This document shows positions 33,057 to 41,187 of a stretch of DNA of 64,000 bases, in pieces. Positions within the stretch are counted from its first letter, which is position 1; each line of letters starts with the position of its first letter. The translations under genes were made by a program, and so were the position numbers. The stretch is from Kribbella sp. VKM Ac-2569. GTDB lineage: Bacteria; Actinomycetota; Actinomycetes; Propionibacteriales; Kribbellaceae. The stretch is taken from assembly GCF_004216905.1 (NCBI RefSeq), contig NZ_SGXJ01000001.1, forward strand, positions 868,001 through 932,000, in the 5' to 3' direction. The notes below the pieces were generated by a model, which was not told the DNA's origin, did no database searches, and saw only the letters and a program-made list of their open reading frames with translations.

Positions 33057-33060
33057 ACCC

Positions 33061-35187
33061 GTGCCGACCCCTTCCCATTCTCCCCCCACTTCCAGCGAAC
33101 GTTTCTCCTGGAAGACTGTTCTCCACCATGACCTACCGGCCTCGCTGGTGGTCTTCCTGATCGCAGTACCGCTCTCGCTGGGAATCGCCGCCGCGTCCGG
33201 CGCCCCGCTGATCGCCGGCCTGGTGGCCGCTGTGGTCGGCGGCATCGTCGCCGGCGCGCTCGGCGGCTCCCCGCTCCAGGTCAGCGGCCCGGCCGCCGGC
33301 CTGACCGTTGTCGTCGCCGGACTCATCACCCAGTTCGGCTGGGCCGCCACAGCCGCAATCACCTGTGCGGCCGGCCTGTTGCAGATCTTGCTAGGAGTCA
33401 CCCGAATCGGGCGACTAGCGCTGTCTCTCTCCCCCGCCGTCGTCCACGGCATGCTCGCCGGGATCGGCGTCACGATCGCCGTCCAACAACTGCATGTGGT
33501 GCTCGGCGGCAAAGCCCAAAGCTCGTTGATCTCCAACGTGACCGCACTTCCCGCGCAGCTGATCGCGCACCACGGCCACTCGGTCTTGGTCGGCGTACTC
33601 ACCGTCGCGATCGTGCTCAGCTGGCCGCGAATCCCTAAAGTAAAGGTGATTCCGGCACCACTCGTCGCCGTCGTGGCGGTCACGGCGTTGGCCGCCGTCA
33701 CTATGCCCGACGTGACCCGGGTCGACCTGCCGGACAACCCGCTGCAGAGTCTGATCCTCCCGGTGATGCCCGAGGGCACGCCGCTCGAGATCGCCACCGC
33801 CGTACTGACCGTTGCTCTCGTCGCCAGCGTCGAGTCGTTGCTGTCGGCCGTTGCCGTCGACAAGCTTCATCGCGGTAGGCGGAGCAATCTCGATCGCGAA
33901 CTGATCGGCCAGGGCGCCGCGAACGCGGTGTCCGGTGCGCTCGGCGGGATGCCGGTCACCGGCGTGATCGTGCGCTCGTCGACGAACGTCGCGGCCGGCG
34001 CCCGCACCCGCGCGTCGGCGATCCTGCACGGCGTGTGGATCGCGGCGTTCGTGCTCGCGGCAGGGTCGATGCTCGAACTGATCCCGATGGCCGCGCTGGC
34101 CGGCGTACTGCTCGTCACCGGACTGCGCCTCGTGCAGCTCGCTCATATCCGCACACTGCGCCGGCACGACGAATTACTCGTGTACGTCGTGACCGCGGTC
34201 GGCGTCGGCGTACTGGGACTGGCCGAAGGCGTGCTGCTCGGTCTGGTGCTTGCGCTCGCGCGCGTGCTGTACCGGCTCGCGCGGGCAACCGTGACGGCGA
34301 CCGAAGCCGATGGCGTGTGGACAGTACGGATCCGTGGTTCGCTGGTGTTCCTCGGCGTTGCGTCGCTGGTGCGGACGCTGCGGTCGATCCCTCCCGGCGC
34401 GACAGTTCGGGTCGATCTCACGGTGGATCATCTGGACCACGCGGCGTCCGAGGCGATCGAGGACTGGCGGCGCGGGCACATCGCCCGCGGCGGCTCGGTC
34501 GAGGTGTACCGCGCAGGGTCCGCCGAGCAGCTGGACGACGTACCGATCCGGGCGTTGCTGGCGAAACTCGCGGCCGAGGGCCAGCAACCGGCGCACCTGT
34601 TCATCACGTGTGCGGACTCGCGGATCGTGCCGACGATGATCACCACCAGCGGCCCGGGCGACCAGTTCTGCGTGCGGAACATCGGGAATCTCGTGCCACC
34701 GAAGGGATCGAACAGCAACTCGGTCGACGCCGCGATCGAGTACGCGGTCGACGTCCTCGGGGTGAAGTCGATCGTGGTCTGCGGTCATTCGTCCTGCGGC
34801 GCCGCGGCCGCCGCGCTCGCGGCCGACGTACCCGAAGGATCGGGACTGCAGAACTGGTTGCGGCACCTGGAGCCGTCGGTACGGCGGGCGGTCGCGTATG
34901 AGGACATCGTGGACCCCGCGACCGGCGTGCGGTTGTCGCCGGCCGACAAGCTGTCCGTCGCGAATGTCGCCGTACAGCTGGAGAACCTGCGGAGTTTCCC
35001 GTCCGTCCGCGCGGCCGAGGATCAGGGCCGGCTCGAGCTGATCGGGCTCTGGTTCGACATCGGCGCGGCGACGGCACGATCGGTCGTGGACCGCGCGCCG
35101 TTCCTGGTCCGCGCCGACGAGGAGCTGTTGAAGATCAGGAGCAGCGGTACGGCGAGCGCGATCGCGACCAACCCGTCCATCCAGTAG
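33061..35187 (+). CDS. SulP-family anion transporter fused to beta-carbonic anhydrase
   Basis: 708 aa from the GTG at 33061 (GGAGG four bases before). About 11-12 membrane helices (residues ~25-420) carry SulP hallmarks ('LPASLVVFLIAVPLSLGIAAASG' and 'VTGVIVRSSTNVAAGARTRASAILHG'). A reduced STAS-like region follows (~430-490). The C-terminal ~200 residues are a beta-carbonic anhydrase with 'CADSRIVP' (Cys/Asp/Arg dyad) and 'GHSSCGAAA' (His, Cys zinc ligands). Transport of bicarbonate or another anion coupled to CO2 hydration is the likely role. The 3' end overlaps the PAP2 gene on the other strand by 166 bp. Confidence 0.9.
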   Translation: MPTPSHSPPTSSERFSWKTVLHHDLPASLVVFLIAVPLSLGIAAASGAPLIAGLVAAVVGGIVAGALGGSPLQVSGPAAGLTVVVAGLITQFGWAATAAITCAAGLLQILLGVTRIGRLALSLSPAVVHGMLAGIGVTIAVQQLHVVLGGKAQSSLISNVTALPAQLIAHHGHSVLVGVLTVAIVLSWPRIPKVKVIPAPLVAVVAVTALAAVTMPDVTRVDLPDNPLQSLILPVMPEGTPLEIATAVLTVALVASVESLLSAVAVDKLHRGRRSNLDRELIGQGAANAVSGALGGMPVTGVIVRSSTNVAAGARTRASAILHGVWIAAFVLAAGSMLELIPMAALAGVLLVTGLRLVQLAHIRTLRRHDELLVYVVTAVGVGVLGLAEGVLLGLVLALARVLYRLARATVTATEADGVWTVRIRGSLVFLGVASLVRTLRSIPPGATVRVDLTVDHLDHAASEAIEDWRRGHIARGGSVEVYRAGSAEQLDDVPIRALLAKLAAEGQQPAHLFITCADSRIVPTMITTSGPGDQFCVRNIGNLVPPKGSNSNSVDAAIEYAVDVLGVKSIVVCGHSSCGAAAAALAADVPEGSGLQNWLRHLEPSVRRAVAYEDIVDPATGVRLSPADKLSVANVAVQLENLRSFPSVRAAEDQGRLELIGLWFDIGAATARSVVDRAPFLVRADEELLKIRSSGTASAIATNPSIQ

Positions 35188-35849
35188 TGGTTCGCGGTGA
35201 CCACGACGACCGTGAACGTGAGCAACGGATGTGCGATCCACAGCCAGCGCCAGCGTGACCGGGTCGCGCGGATCAGGAAGACCGCGACCATGAATGCCCA
35301 GCCGACATGCAGGCTGGGCATCGCGGCGAACTGGTTCGCGACCCCGGAGTGCGTGCTCGGTCCGTAGACCGACTGACCGAGCAGCACCCCCGTGTCCACC
35401 CAGCCCGGCATCATTCGGGGCGGGGCCAGCGGGAAGAACATGTGCCCGATCAACGCCAGCCCGGTCAGTGACGCGAGCGCCCAGCGCGCCTTCGCGTACT
35501 CGGCCGGGCGGCGGATCAGCAACCAGAGCAGCACCACCGCGGTCAGCGGGAAGTGCACGCTCGCATAGAACACGTTGGCGAGCTGGGCGAGGCCGTCGAT
35601 CTTCAGCGCGTGGTGCTGGATCGTCGCCTCGCTCGGCAGCCCGAGCCAGGCCTCCCAGCGGATCAGCTCGTCCGCGTGCCGGAACGCCGACCCCGCATGC
35701 TCCGCGGACAGGAAACGGCCGAGGTTGTAGACGCCGAACAGGACGGCGAGCAGTGCGATCTCCTTGACGATCCGCCAGATCCCGCCGCGATGCCGCCTCA
35801 GCTCCGGCAGACTCGGCTGCCCTACCCGCTCCAGAGTCACCTGCGCCAT
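35022..35849 (-). CDS. PAP2-superfamily (inositolphosphotransferase-like) membrane phosphatase
   Basis: 275 aa from the ATG at 35849; a GTG at 35894 could add 15 residues. There are six hydrophobic helices. Motifs: 'FPLAPPRMMPGW', 'AMPSLHVGWAF' (SxxxH) and 'NHYWMDGLVAI' (HYxxD), the three-part catalytic site of the Aur1/PAP2 type. It hydrolyses or transfers phosphate from a lipid phosphate at the outer face of the membrane. The last ~40 residues (after LLLIFN) are Ser/Arg-rich and are encoded opposite the carbonic anhydrase C-terminus, so they may be a non-functional extension. Confidence 0.8.
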   Translation of the reverse strand: MAQVTLERVGQPSLPELRRHRGGIWRIVKEIALLAVLFGVYNLGRFLSAEHAGSAFRHADELIRWEAWLGLPSEATIQHHALKIDGLAQLANVFYASVHFPLTAVVLLWLLIRRPAEYAKARWALASLTGLALIGHMFFPLAPPRMMPGWVDTGVLLGQSVYGPSTHSGVANQFAAMPSLHVGWAFMVAVFLIRATRSRWRWLWIAHPLLTFTVVVVTANHYWMDGLVAIALAVPLLLIFNSSSSARTRNGARSTTDRAVAAPMSNQSPISSSRP

Positions 35850-35970
35850 GCCGACCCCCACATCAAACCGAACGCTCGTTCTCTGAAATTCCACCCTGCG
35901 CCTCGAGCCGCCCTCAGATCAAGAACGGTCATTCGTTTTCTCTTGTGATCCCTGGCACTCTTTCAAATTA

Positions 35971-35993
35971 TCGCAACATGCTGATAGTTGCGA
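35971..35993. promoter_or_regulatory. Operator-like inverted repeat before the MFS gene
   Basis: TCGCAAC-N9-GTTGCGA, perfect 7-bp arms, in an AT-rich stretch (35935-36015) between the divergent PAP2 and MFS genes. It is likely a protein binding site; no regulator gene is adjacent. Confidence 0.4.
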
Positions 35994-36080
35994 ACAATAT
36001 GAAGCAACTCACATCAAGCCATGGTGAAGGCCCCGGCTAAATCGGTCGACGCGGGGTGCAGGCCTCGGGAGAGTGCTCGC

Positions 36081-37256
36081 ATGGAGACGGTCTTCATCCG
36101 GTGGACGTGGCTGCGGGCGGTGCTGCACAACGGGTGGTGGCTGGTCACCAGCGTCTATCTGGTCGTCGACGCCGGACTCTCTCCTGCCGAGCTCGTGCTG
36201 ATCGGGTCCGTGCAGAGTGCGTTCGCGCTCGTCTTCGAAGTACCTGCCGGCGTCATCGCCGACACGATCAGTCGCAAGTGGTCGCTGGTCATCTCCCAGG
36301 TGCTGATGGGTACGGCGATGCTCGCGACCGGGCTGTTCGAGTCGTTCCCCGCGCTGCTCGCCACGCAGGTGCTGTGGGGCATCTCGTGGACCTTCGCGAG
36401 CGGATCCGACGTCGCGCTGATCACCGACGAACTGAATCGGCCCTCGGAGATCAACCTCGTCCTCGCGCGGGCCGCTCGTGCGCAGCTAACGGGTGCCGCG
36501 ACCGGTCTCGTCGTCCTCGGGCTGCTCGCCTGGACGACCCGGCGCGACCTCACCATCGTGATCGCCGGCGCCGCGATGGCGGCCCTCGGGCTGTACGTCG
36601 CGTTCCGCTTCACCGAACACAACTTCGTCCCGACCCGGACCGCCCGTTGGTCGGCATCGTGGAGCACGTTCCGACGCGGCGTCACGCTGGTACGACGCAG
36701 CCGCGCGATCCTCCTGATCTTTGCCGCAACTTTCCTCGTGAACGGCGCCTCGGATGCCGCGGGACGCCTTACCCAGAAGCAACTTCTCGACCTGGGCCTG
36801 CCGAGTGCGCCGGACCCGATCGTCTGGTTCACCGCCCTCGGCGTCACGGGGCTCGTCGTCGGTGCCGTCGTACTCAGGCTCGTCACGCAGCGGATCAACG
36901 GCGCCCATGCCGCGACCGACTACTCATTGGCCGCCCTCGTCGGAGTGCTGGCCATGCTGCTGCTCGCGTTCGCTCGCGATCCGGTCGTCGGCGCGATCGC
37001 CGTCGTACTGCTGAACGGCATCGTCACGCCACTCACTCGCGTGATCAGCACGATCTGGGTCAACGCCCGTACGACCGCCGACATCCGCGCGACGACGCAC
37101 TCGTTCCTCGCGCAACTGGAGTACCTGGGCGAGATCGTATGCGGCGTCACCATCTCCGCGATCGCCCGACTCACCACACTCCCGCTCGCGCTCATGGCGT
37201 GCGCGGTCCTGTTCGCGGCGACCGCCGTACTGATGCGCCGGCCAGTCACCAGGTGA
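36081..37256 (+). CDS. MFS transporter
   Basis: 391 aa from the ATG at 36081, which has GGGAGAG upstream and puts the first helix at the N-terminus; an in-frame ATG at 36021 would add 20 polar residues. About 11-12 helices are visible. Loop 2-3 carries 'GVIADTISRKWSLV', a motif-A relative, and 'VFEVPAGVIADTISRK' is shared with tetracycline/macrolide-type efflux proteins. Substrate unknown. Its last 11 bp overlap the aconitase X small-subunit gene on the opposite strand. Confidence 0.8.
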   Translation: METVFIRWTWLRAVLHNGWWLVTSVYLVVDAGLSPAELVLIGSVQSAFALVFEVPAGVIADTISRKWSLVISQVLMGTAMLATGLFESFPALLATQVLWGISWTFASGSDVALITDELNRPSEINLVLARAARAQLTGAATGLVVLGLLAWTTRRDLTIVIAGAAMAALGLYVAFRFTEHNFVPTRTARWSASWSTFRRGVTLVRRSRAILLIFAATFLVNGASDAAGRLTQKQLLDLGLPSAPDPIVWFTALGVTGLVVGAVVLRLVTQRINGAHAATDYSLAALVGVLAMLLLAFARDPVVGAIAVVLLNGIVTPLTRVISTIWVNARTTADIRATTHSFLAQLEYLGEIVCGVTISAIARLTTLPLALMACAVLFAATAVLMRRPVTR

Positions 37257-37638
37257 TCGTGCCGTCGGTGACCTGCACCAGGGCGTCAGTGGGGATTGCG
37301 TCGTACGGCGCGACGACGACCGGGAAGTTGAGGCCGTACAGCTCGGCGGCGATGAGGGCGCCGAGCGGGATGATCGGGTCGGGGCGGGACAGGATGATCG
37401 CGGCGGGAGCGGTGCGGGCGCGGATCTGCTCGGCGAGGACGCTGGAGGCGGAGCTGGAGCCGCGGCCGGACTCCATCAGGAGGATGCGGCCGGTGAGGAG
37501 GGCGCCACACTGCGGGTGATGCGCGTCGACGATGCGGCCCTCGTTGTCGGTGCCGCCCCAGAAGGACAGCGGCGCGGTGAGGCGGATCGGCGTACCCGTC
37601 GCGGTGCCGGGGTGGAGGGTTCGGCCGCGGATGATCAT
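37246..37638 (-). CDS. Aconitase X swivel (small) subunit, DUF126
   Basis: 130 aa. 'GRTLHPGTATGTPIRLTAPLSFWGG', 'GRILLMESGRGSSSASSVLAE' and 'GLNFPVVVA' are the conserved DUF126 stretches that form the mobile swivel domain of aconitase X. The ATG overlaps the stop of the large-subunit gene (ATGA, 37635-37638), so the two are made in step. Bacterial AcnX enzymes of this two-subunit type can act as cis-3-hydroxy-L-proline dehydratases; archaeal ones act on mevalonate 5-phosphate. Confidence 0.85.
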   Translation of the reverse strand: MIIRGRTLHPGTATGTPIRLTAPLSFWGGTDNEGRIVDAHHPQCGALLTGRILLMESGRGSSSASSVLAEQIRARTAPAAIILSRPDPIIPLGALIAAELYGLNFPVVVAPYDAIPTDALVQVTDGTITW

Positions 37639-38849
37639 GCGTCGAGGACCACGTGGCCGGCGCGGGCCGAGGCGACGCATTCGGTGAGCGAGCCGAGGAT
37701 CGCGGAGACGTTGATGTTGCCGGGCGCGTAGTGGGCCCACTTGCCCGAGTTCGTCATCACGTACTTCCAGGTGGGCGACAGGATCGCCGTGACGTACGTA
37801 CAGGTGTCCACGACGACCGTTACACCGGCGGCCTCCAGCACCTGGAGTACGCCGTTCTCGGCCAGGCGCTCGCGGGTCGCGCGACCGGTCGACAGGTAGA
37901 ACGGCAACTTCAAGGGCGGTCCCACCACTAGCTCGGACAGCCGGACGCACTCGGCGTACGACGCGTGCGGCGTACCGATGCTCACCGCATCCAACTCCGA
38001 CGCGACGGACGACAACTCGCGCCGGACTCGCTGCAGTGTTTCCAGATCGACCACTCGCACGGGCAGACCGCCAATCGCCGTCGGTGCCTCCGGCGTGACG
38101 CCGACCGCGTGGAACAGCGCGACACCGCCGGCCGACGCGGCCGCTGCGCCGAGAGCCTTCAGGTCGTCCTCTCCCACGTCGGCCGGAATCCCCAGCAGTA
38201 CAGGGATTTCGGCCCCGACGACCGACCCGATGTGGTGACCGAGCAACGGATACACCAGATCGGTGAACTCGCCCAGCGGCCGGCAGTCGAACACCACAGT
38301 CCCCTGCCGTGCCTCGGGAGTCTGCAGCCCGGCGTACGGCGCTCTTCCGGTGATCGCCGCGCAGACGTCGAGGAAGTCGCCGTACCGATCCGTGCGCGCG
38401 CCGAGCACCGAGTTCGCGAACACGATCGCGTTCGACTCCGCCCACGCGATGTGCTCACCGAGCGCGGGGCGATTCGGGAGCTGGTACGGCGCGCAGGTGA
38501 ACGTCGGCGTACAACCGAGGTCGACGTACGCCGCCATCAGCTCCCGCCCCGCCGCTGCGAGTTCATGATCCCGGACGAGGCCTGGATGGATGAGGTCCGT
38601 CGATCCCACGTTCAGCGTCGTCGGCACGCGCACGCGGGCGCCCAGGTCGACGAGGCGGTGCGCGAAGTCCAGGCTGACCTGACCGTGGTACAGGCACGAG
38701 TCGACGTGCGCCGACGTGATCTCGACCAGCCGCGGCGCGTCCGAGATCCGCGCCTGCCCGACGATCACCCGCATCGCGAGCGCCACACCGCCCCCGTCCC
38801 GACCGCCGAGCATCGCCTCTTCGTCGGCGGTCAGGTGCAGAGTGGGCAT
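37635..38849 (-). CDS. Aconitase X catalytic (large) subunit
   Basis: 404 aa, DUF521 family. 'LTADEEAMLGGRDGGGVALAMRVIV' opens the protein. 'CTPTFTCAPYQLPNRPALGEHIAWAESNAIVFANSVLGART' and 'TCTYVTAILSPTWKYVMTNSGKWAHYAPG' hold the Cys residues for the iron-sulfur cluster. With the DUF126 protein it forms a dehydratase, most likely for cis-3-hydroxyproline or a similar hydroxy acid. No proline racemase or other hydroxyproline gene is adjacent, so the substrate remains open. Upstream, 109 bp separate it from the S41 gene, with a strong imperfect hairpin between. Confidence 0.88.
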   Translation of the reverse strand: MPTLHLTADEEAMLGGRDGGGVALAMRVIVGQARISDAPRLVEITSAHVDSCLYHGQVSLDFAHRLVDLGARVRVPTTLNVGSTDLIHPGLVRDHELAAAGRELMAAYVDLGCTPTFTCAPYQLPNRPALGEHIAWAESNAIVFANSVLGARTDRYGDFLDVCAAITGRAPYAGLQTPEARQGTVVFDCRPLGEFTDLVYPLLGHHIGSVVGAEIPVLLGIPADVGEDDLKALGAAAASAGGVALFHAVGVTPEAPTAIGGLPVRVVDLETLQRVRRELSSVASELDAVSIGTPHASYAECVRLSELVVGPPLKLPFYLSTGRATRERLAENGVLQVLEAAGVTVVVDTCTYVTAILSPTWKYVMTNSGKWAHYAPGNINVSAILGSLTECVASARAGHVVLDA

Positions 38850-38863
38850 GCGTTGAACTTAGC

Positions 38864-38952
38864 GGACCTGCACCACTCACTAACCTGCCCTACGCGGCGA
38901 GCGTCACGCTCAAACAAGCGGCCGGGGCGCGGTTGGTGAGTGGTGGCGGTCC
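38864..38952. terminator. Long imperfect inverted repeat between S41 and AcnX genes
   Basis: 22-base arms at 38864-38885 and 38931-38952 pair at 19 of 22 positions around a 45-base centre that contains its own small GAGCG/CGCTC hairpin. It lies between the S41 stop and the AcnX start on the minus strand and probably separates the transcripts. No poly-U tract is evident. Confidence 0.5.
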
Positions 38953-38958
38953 GCCCTT

Positions 38959-41055
38959 CTATACGACCTGCCGACGGGATGCGACGAGCTCGCCCGCGTC
39001 GTACCCGTCTGCGCGGAGGAGTTGGCCGGGTTTTACGTCCAGGATGTCGATGCTGAGCGGGCCGCTGTAGTCCTCGGAGCTGATCGGGCGGCCTTCGACG
39101 TAGAGGTCGACGCGGTCGATGCCCTGGGCATCTATCGCGACGGTGAGCGTCGTCCCGGTCAACGACGTCTTCAGGTCGAGTCGGCGGACCGGCAGCGCGG
39201 CGAGCAGCTCGCCGGCCTTGTTCAGCAGGTCGACGTTGCCCTCGAGCAGGTCGTCCCTGGTCATCCGGTGGGTCTCCTGCGGCTTGACGCCGAGGTCCTC
39301 GACCGGCGTACCGGCGAGCTTGCCGACCCGCAGGGTGCGCCGGATCGCGACCCGCAGGTTCGCGCCGTTCGGCAAGGCGACGTACGGCGAGGTCTCGTCG
39401 GGTGGCGGTGGTTCGTTCAGGAGCGCCGCGAGCAGACCGTGCGTCCAGACGTTCGCGCCGCCCGCGCCGGTGTTGTCGTCGACGCCGAGGATGGTGCCGA
39501 TCTCGTGGTCGGCGAACCCGGCGGCGAAGATGTCCGTCGCCGAGTAGACCCGGGCGTCGGTGATGAGCACGACCGGTCCGTGGTACGTCTGGCCGATGTC
39601 GTTCGCACCGTCTTCGGGTGTGATCGGTTTCGCCGCCGAGTACTGCGCCCCGGTCTCGATCGCCAGGTCCAGCGAGTCGAACCACGGACCGAGATCGATC
39701 CCGGCCGGGTTCTCCTGGTGCCGGCGGCAGATCCGGAGGTTGAGCGGCGAACTGATGAACTGCACCGGCTCCGGCGCGACGCGTCGCGGGGTCATCGTCT
39801 GCAGGGTGAACTCGCTCGCGTAGATGTGCCCGCCGCCGTTGTCCCGGACGTCCACGATCAGGCCGTTTTGCGGCAGCACCGCGGCCAGCCGCACGAACTC
39901 GTCCCGGAACGCGACCGGGTCCGGCACGCTGAACGTGAAGATCCGCAGGTGCCCGAACGTGCCGGACGACGTCACGACCTCACGGGCCCGGAACACACCA
40001 GGCATCGTGGTCGGCAGATCCGCGCCGGTGACCGCCGCCGGGGCAGCCAGCTCGGCCGAGCTCTGGCCGCGTTCGAGTTCGACGACGTCGCGGACGTACA
40101 GCGCCTTCTTCGCGCGCGACTTCTCGTCGGAGTCGAGGTCGAGACCCATCGATGCCGAGGCCTCGCTGATCGCATCGAGATCGGTCATCGGCGGAAGGTT
40201 CGTGGTGACCTTCCACTGCTCGCGCAGTTCCTGATCCGAACCGTCGAGGCCGACGTACGTCAGCGTCACCCAGTCCTCGTCGGGTGGTGCCTGGATGACG
40301 AGTGGGCGCAGGGTCAGCGACTCCAGGCCGCGGGCCAGGTTGGCGGCCTCGTTGCTACCGGCGAAGACGGCACCGTTGAGCGCGACCGCGCGGGCGATCG
40401 GCGTACCGTTCCAGTGCGTCACCTCGGCGCCGGGACCGAACTGCGGGGCCTGGTAGCCCGTGATGGTGCGGGTGATCAGGTAATGGTCGGAACCGTCCGC
40501 GTCGTGGCACTTCTCGATCATGAACGGCAGGAACGCGATCTTCCCGGCGAACGGCACCGGCAGCAGGTAGTTGGTGTGCAGATCGCGGACCGAGTGGAAG
40601 ATGCTCGACATCTCGCGATGGAACAGCCACTCGGCCTGCATCGTCTCCGCCGTCTGACGCTCCATCCGCGCGCGCATCACGCGCAGCCGCTGCAACGGAT
40701 TCACGGCGTGCATCGCGACCTTCAAGGGCAAGTGCACGTAGTTCTCGCTGAGCAGCAGAAGCGCCTGATCCACCAGGAGTTTCCGCTGGTCGAGCGTCAG
40801 CGTGCCGGCCGCGTCGAGGAAGTCCGCCAACGGGACAGCACCCGCCGCGTCCGTCCCGACTGTTTCCCGCACTGCCGGCCGACGCGCGGCCGTCTTGCTG
40901 GCCGCCGTCCTCTTCGCTGCGGTCTTCTTCGCTGCGGTCTTCTTCGCTGCGGTCTTCTTCGCTGTGGTCTTCTTCTTTGCCGCGGTCTTCTTGGCGGCTG
41001 TCTTCTTGGCTGCTGTCTTGTTGGCCGGGCGCTTGGTCGTGCGTGGTTGAGACAT
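38959..41055 (-). CDS. S41-family peptidase with histone-H1-like Lys/Ala tail
   Basis: 698 aa. Residues ~10-60 are repeats of AAKKT(A), like the DNA-binding tails of H1/HU-type actinobacterial proteins. A ~280-residue helical and PDZ-like region follows. The S41 (tail-specific protease) domain spans ~355-580, with 'GLIVDVRDNGGGHIYASEF' and the catalytic region 'DARVYSATDIFAAGFADHEIGTILG' (Ser of YSATD). The C-terminus is ~110 residues of beta structure. There is no signal peptide, so the enzyme is cytoplasmic, which is unusual for S41 proteases. The start follows a GGGGGAAAG sequence. The target is unknown; nucleoid-associated proteolysis is an inference from the tail. Confidence 0.85.
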   Translation of the reverse strand: MSQPRTTKRPANKTAAKKTAAKKTAAKKKTTAKKTAAKKTAAKKTAAKRTAASKTAARRPAVRETVGTDAAGAVPLADFLDAAGTLTLDQRKLLVDQALLLLSENYVHLPLKVAMHAVNPLQRLRVMRARMERQTAETMQAEWLFHREMSSIFHSVRDLHTNYLLPVPFAGKIAFLPFMIEKCHDADGSDHYLITRTITGYQAPQFGPGAEVTHWNGTPIARAVALNGAVFAGSNEAANLARGLESLTLRPLVIQAPPDEDWVTLTYVGLDGSDQELREQWKVTTNLPPMTDLDAISEASASMGLDLDSDEKSRAKKALYVRDVVELERGQSSAELAAPAAVTGADLPTTMPGVFRAREVVTSSGTFGHLRIFTFSVPDPVAFRDEFVRLAAVLPQNGLIVDVRDNGGGHIYASEFTLQTMTPRRVAPEPVQFISSPLNLRICRRHQENPAGIDLGPWFDSLDLAIETGAQYSAAKPITPEDGANDIGQTYHGPVVLITDARVYSATDIFAAGFADHEIGTILGVDDNTGAGGANVWTHGLLAALLNEPPPPDETSPYVALPNGANLRVAIRRTLRVGKLAGTPVEDLGVKPQETHRMTRDDLLEGNVDLLNKAGELLAALPVRRLDLKTSLTGTTLTVAIDAQGIDRVDLYVEGRPISSEDYSGPLSIDILDVKPGQLLRADGYDAGELVASRRQVV
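40907..41026 (-). repeat. 15-bp coding tandem repeat (AAKKT units)
   Basis: About seven to eight degenerate copies of a 15-base unit (plus strand GTCTTCTTCGCTGCG) encode the AAKKT repeats of the S41 protein tail. One unit is 18 bases long. Copy number could vary between strains through slippage. Confidence 0.75.
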
Positions 41056-41187
41056 CTTTCCCCCAATGCGGCAGCCCCTCCCCGGGCCGCGATCCCTCCA
41101 CCGTCGTCCGCGCGCCAGGCGATGTCAACGGCCCGCCACGCCGTTCCACCAGGACATCTCACCGCCTTGTCAATCATTATCGAAAGC

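Noticed and set aside
32968..33060. N-terminal extension of the SulP-carbonic anhydrase protein from ATG 32968
   Set aside because: GTG 33061 has GGAGG at good distance and begins a normal SulP N-terminus; the extra residues are encoded by the duplicated leader.
39022..41187. Very long plus-strand open frame opposite the S41 peptidase
   Set aside because: Arg/Gly/Val-rich antisense of a good protein; only the final part from 41188, with a signal peptide, is a gene.
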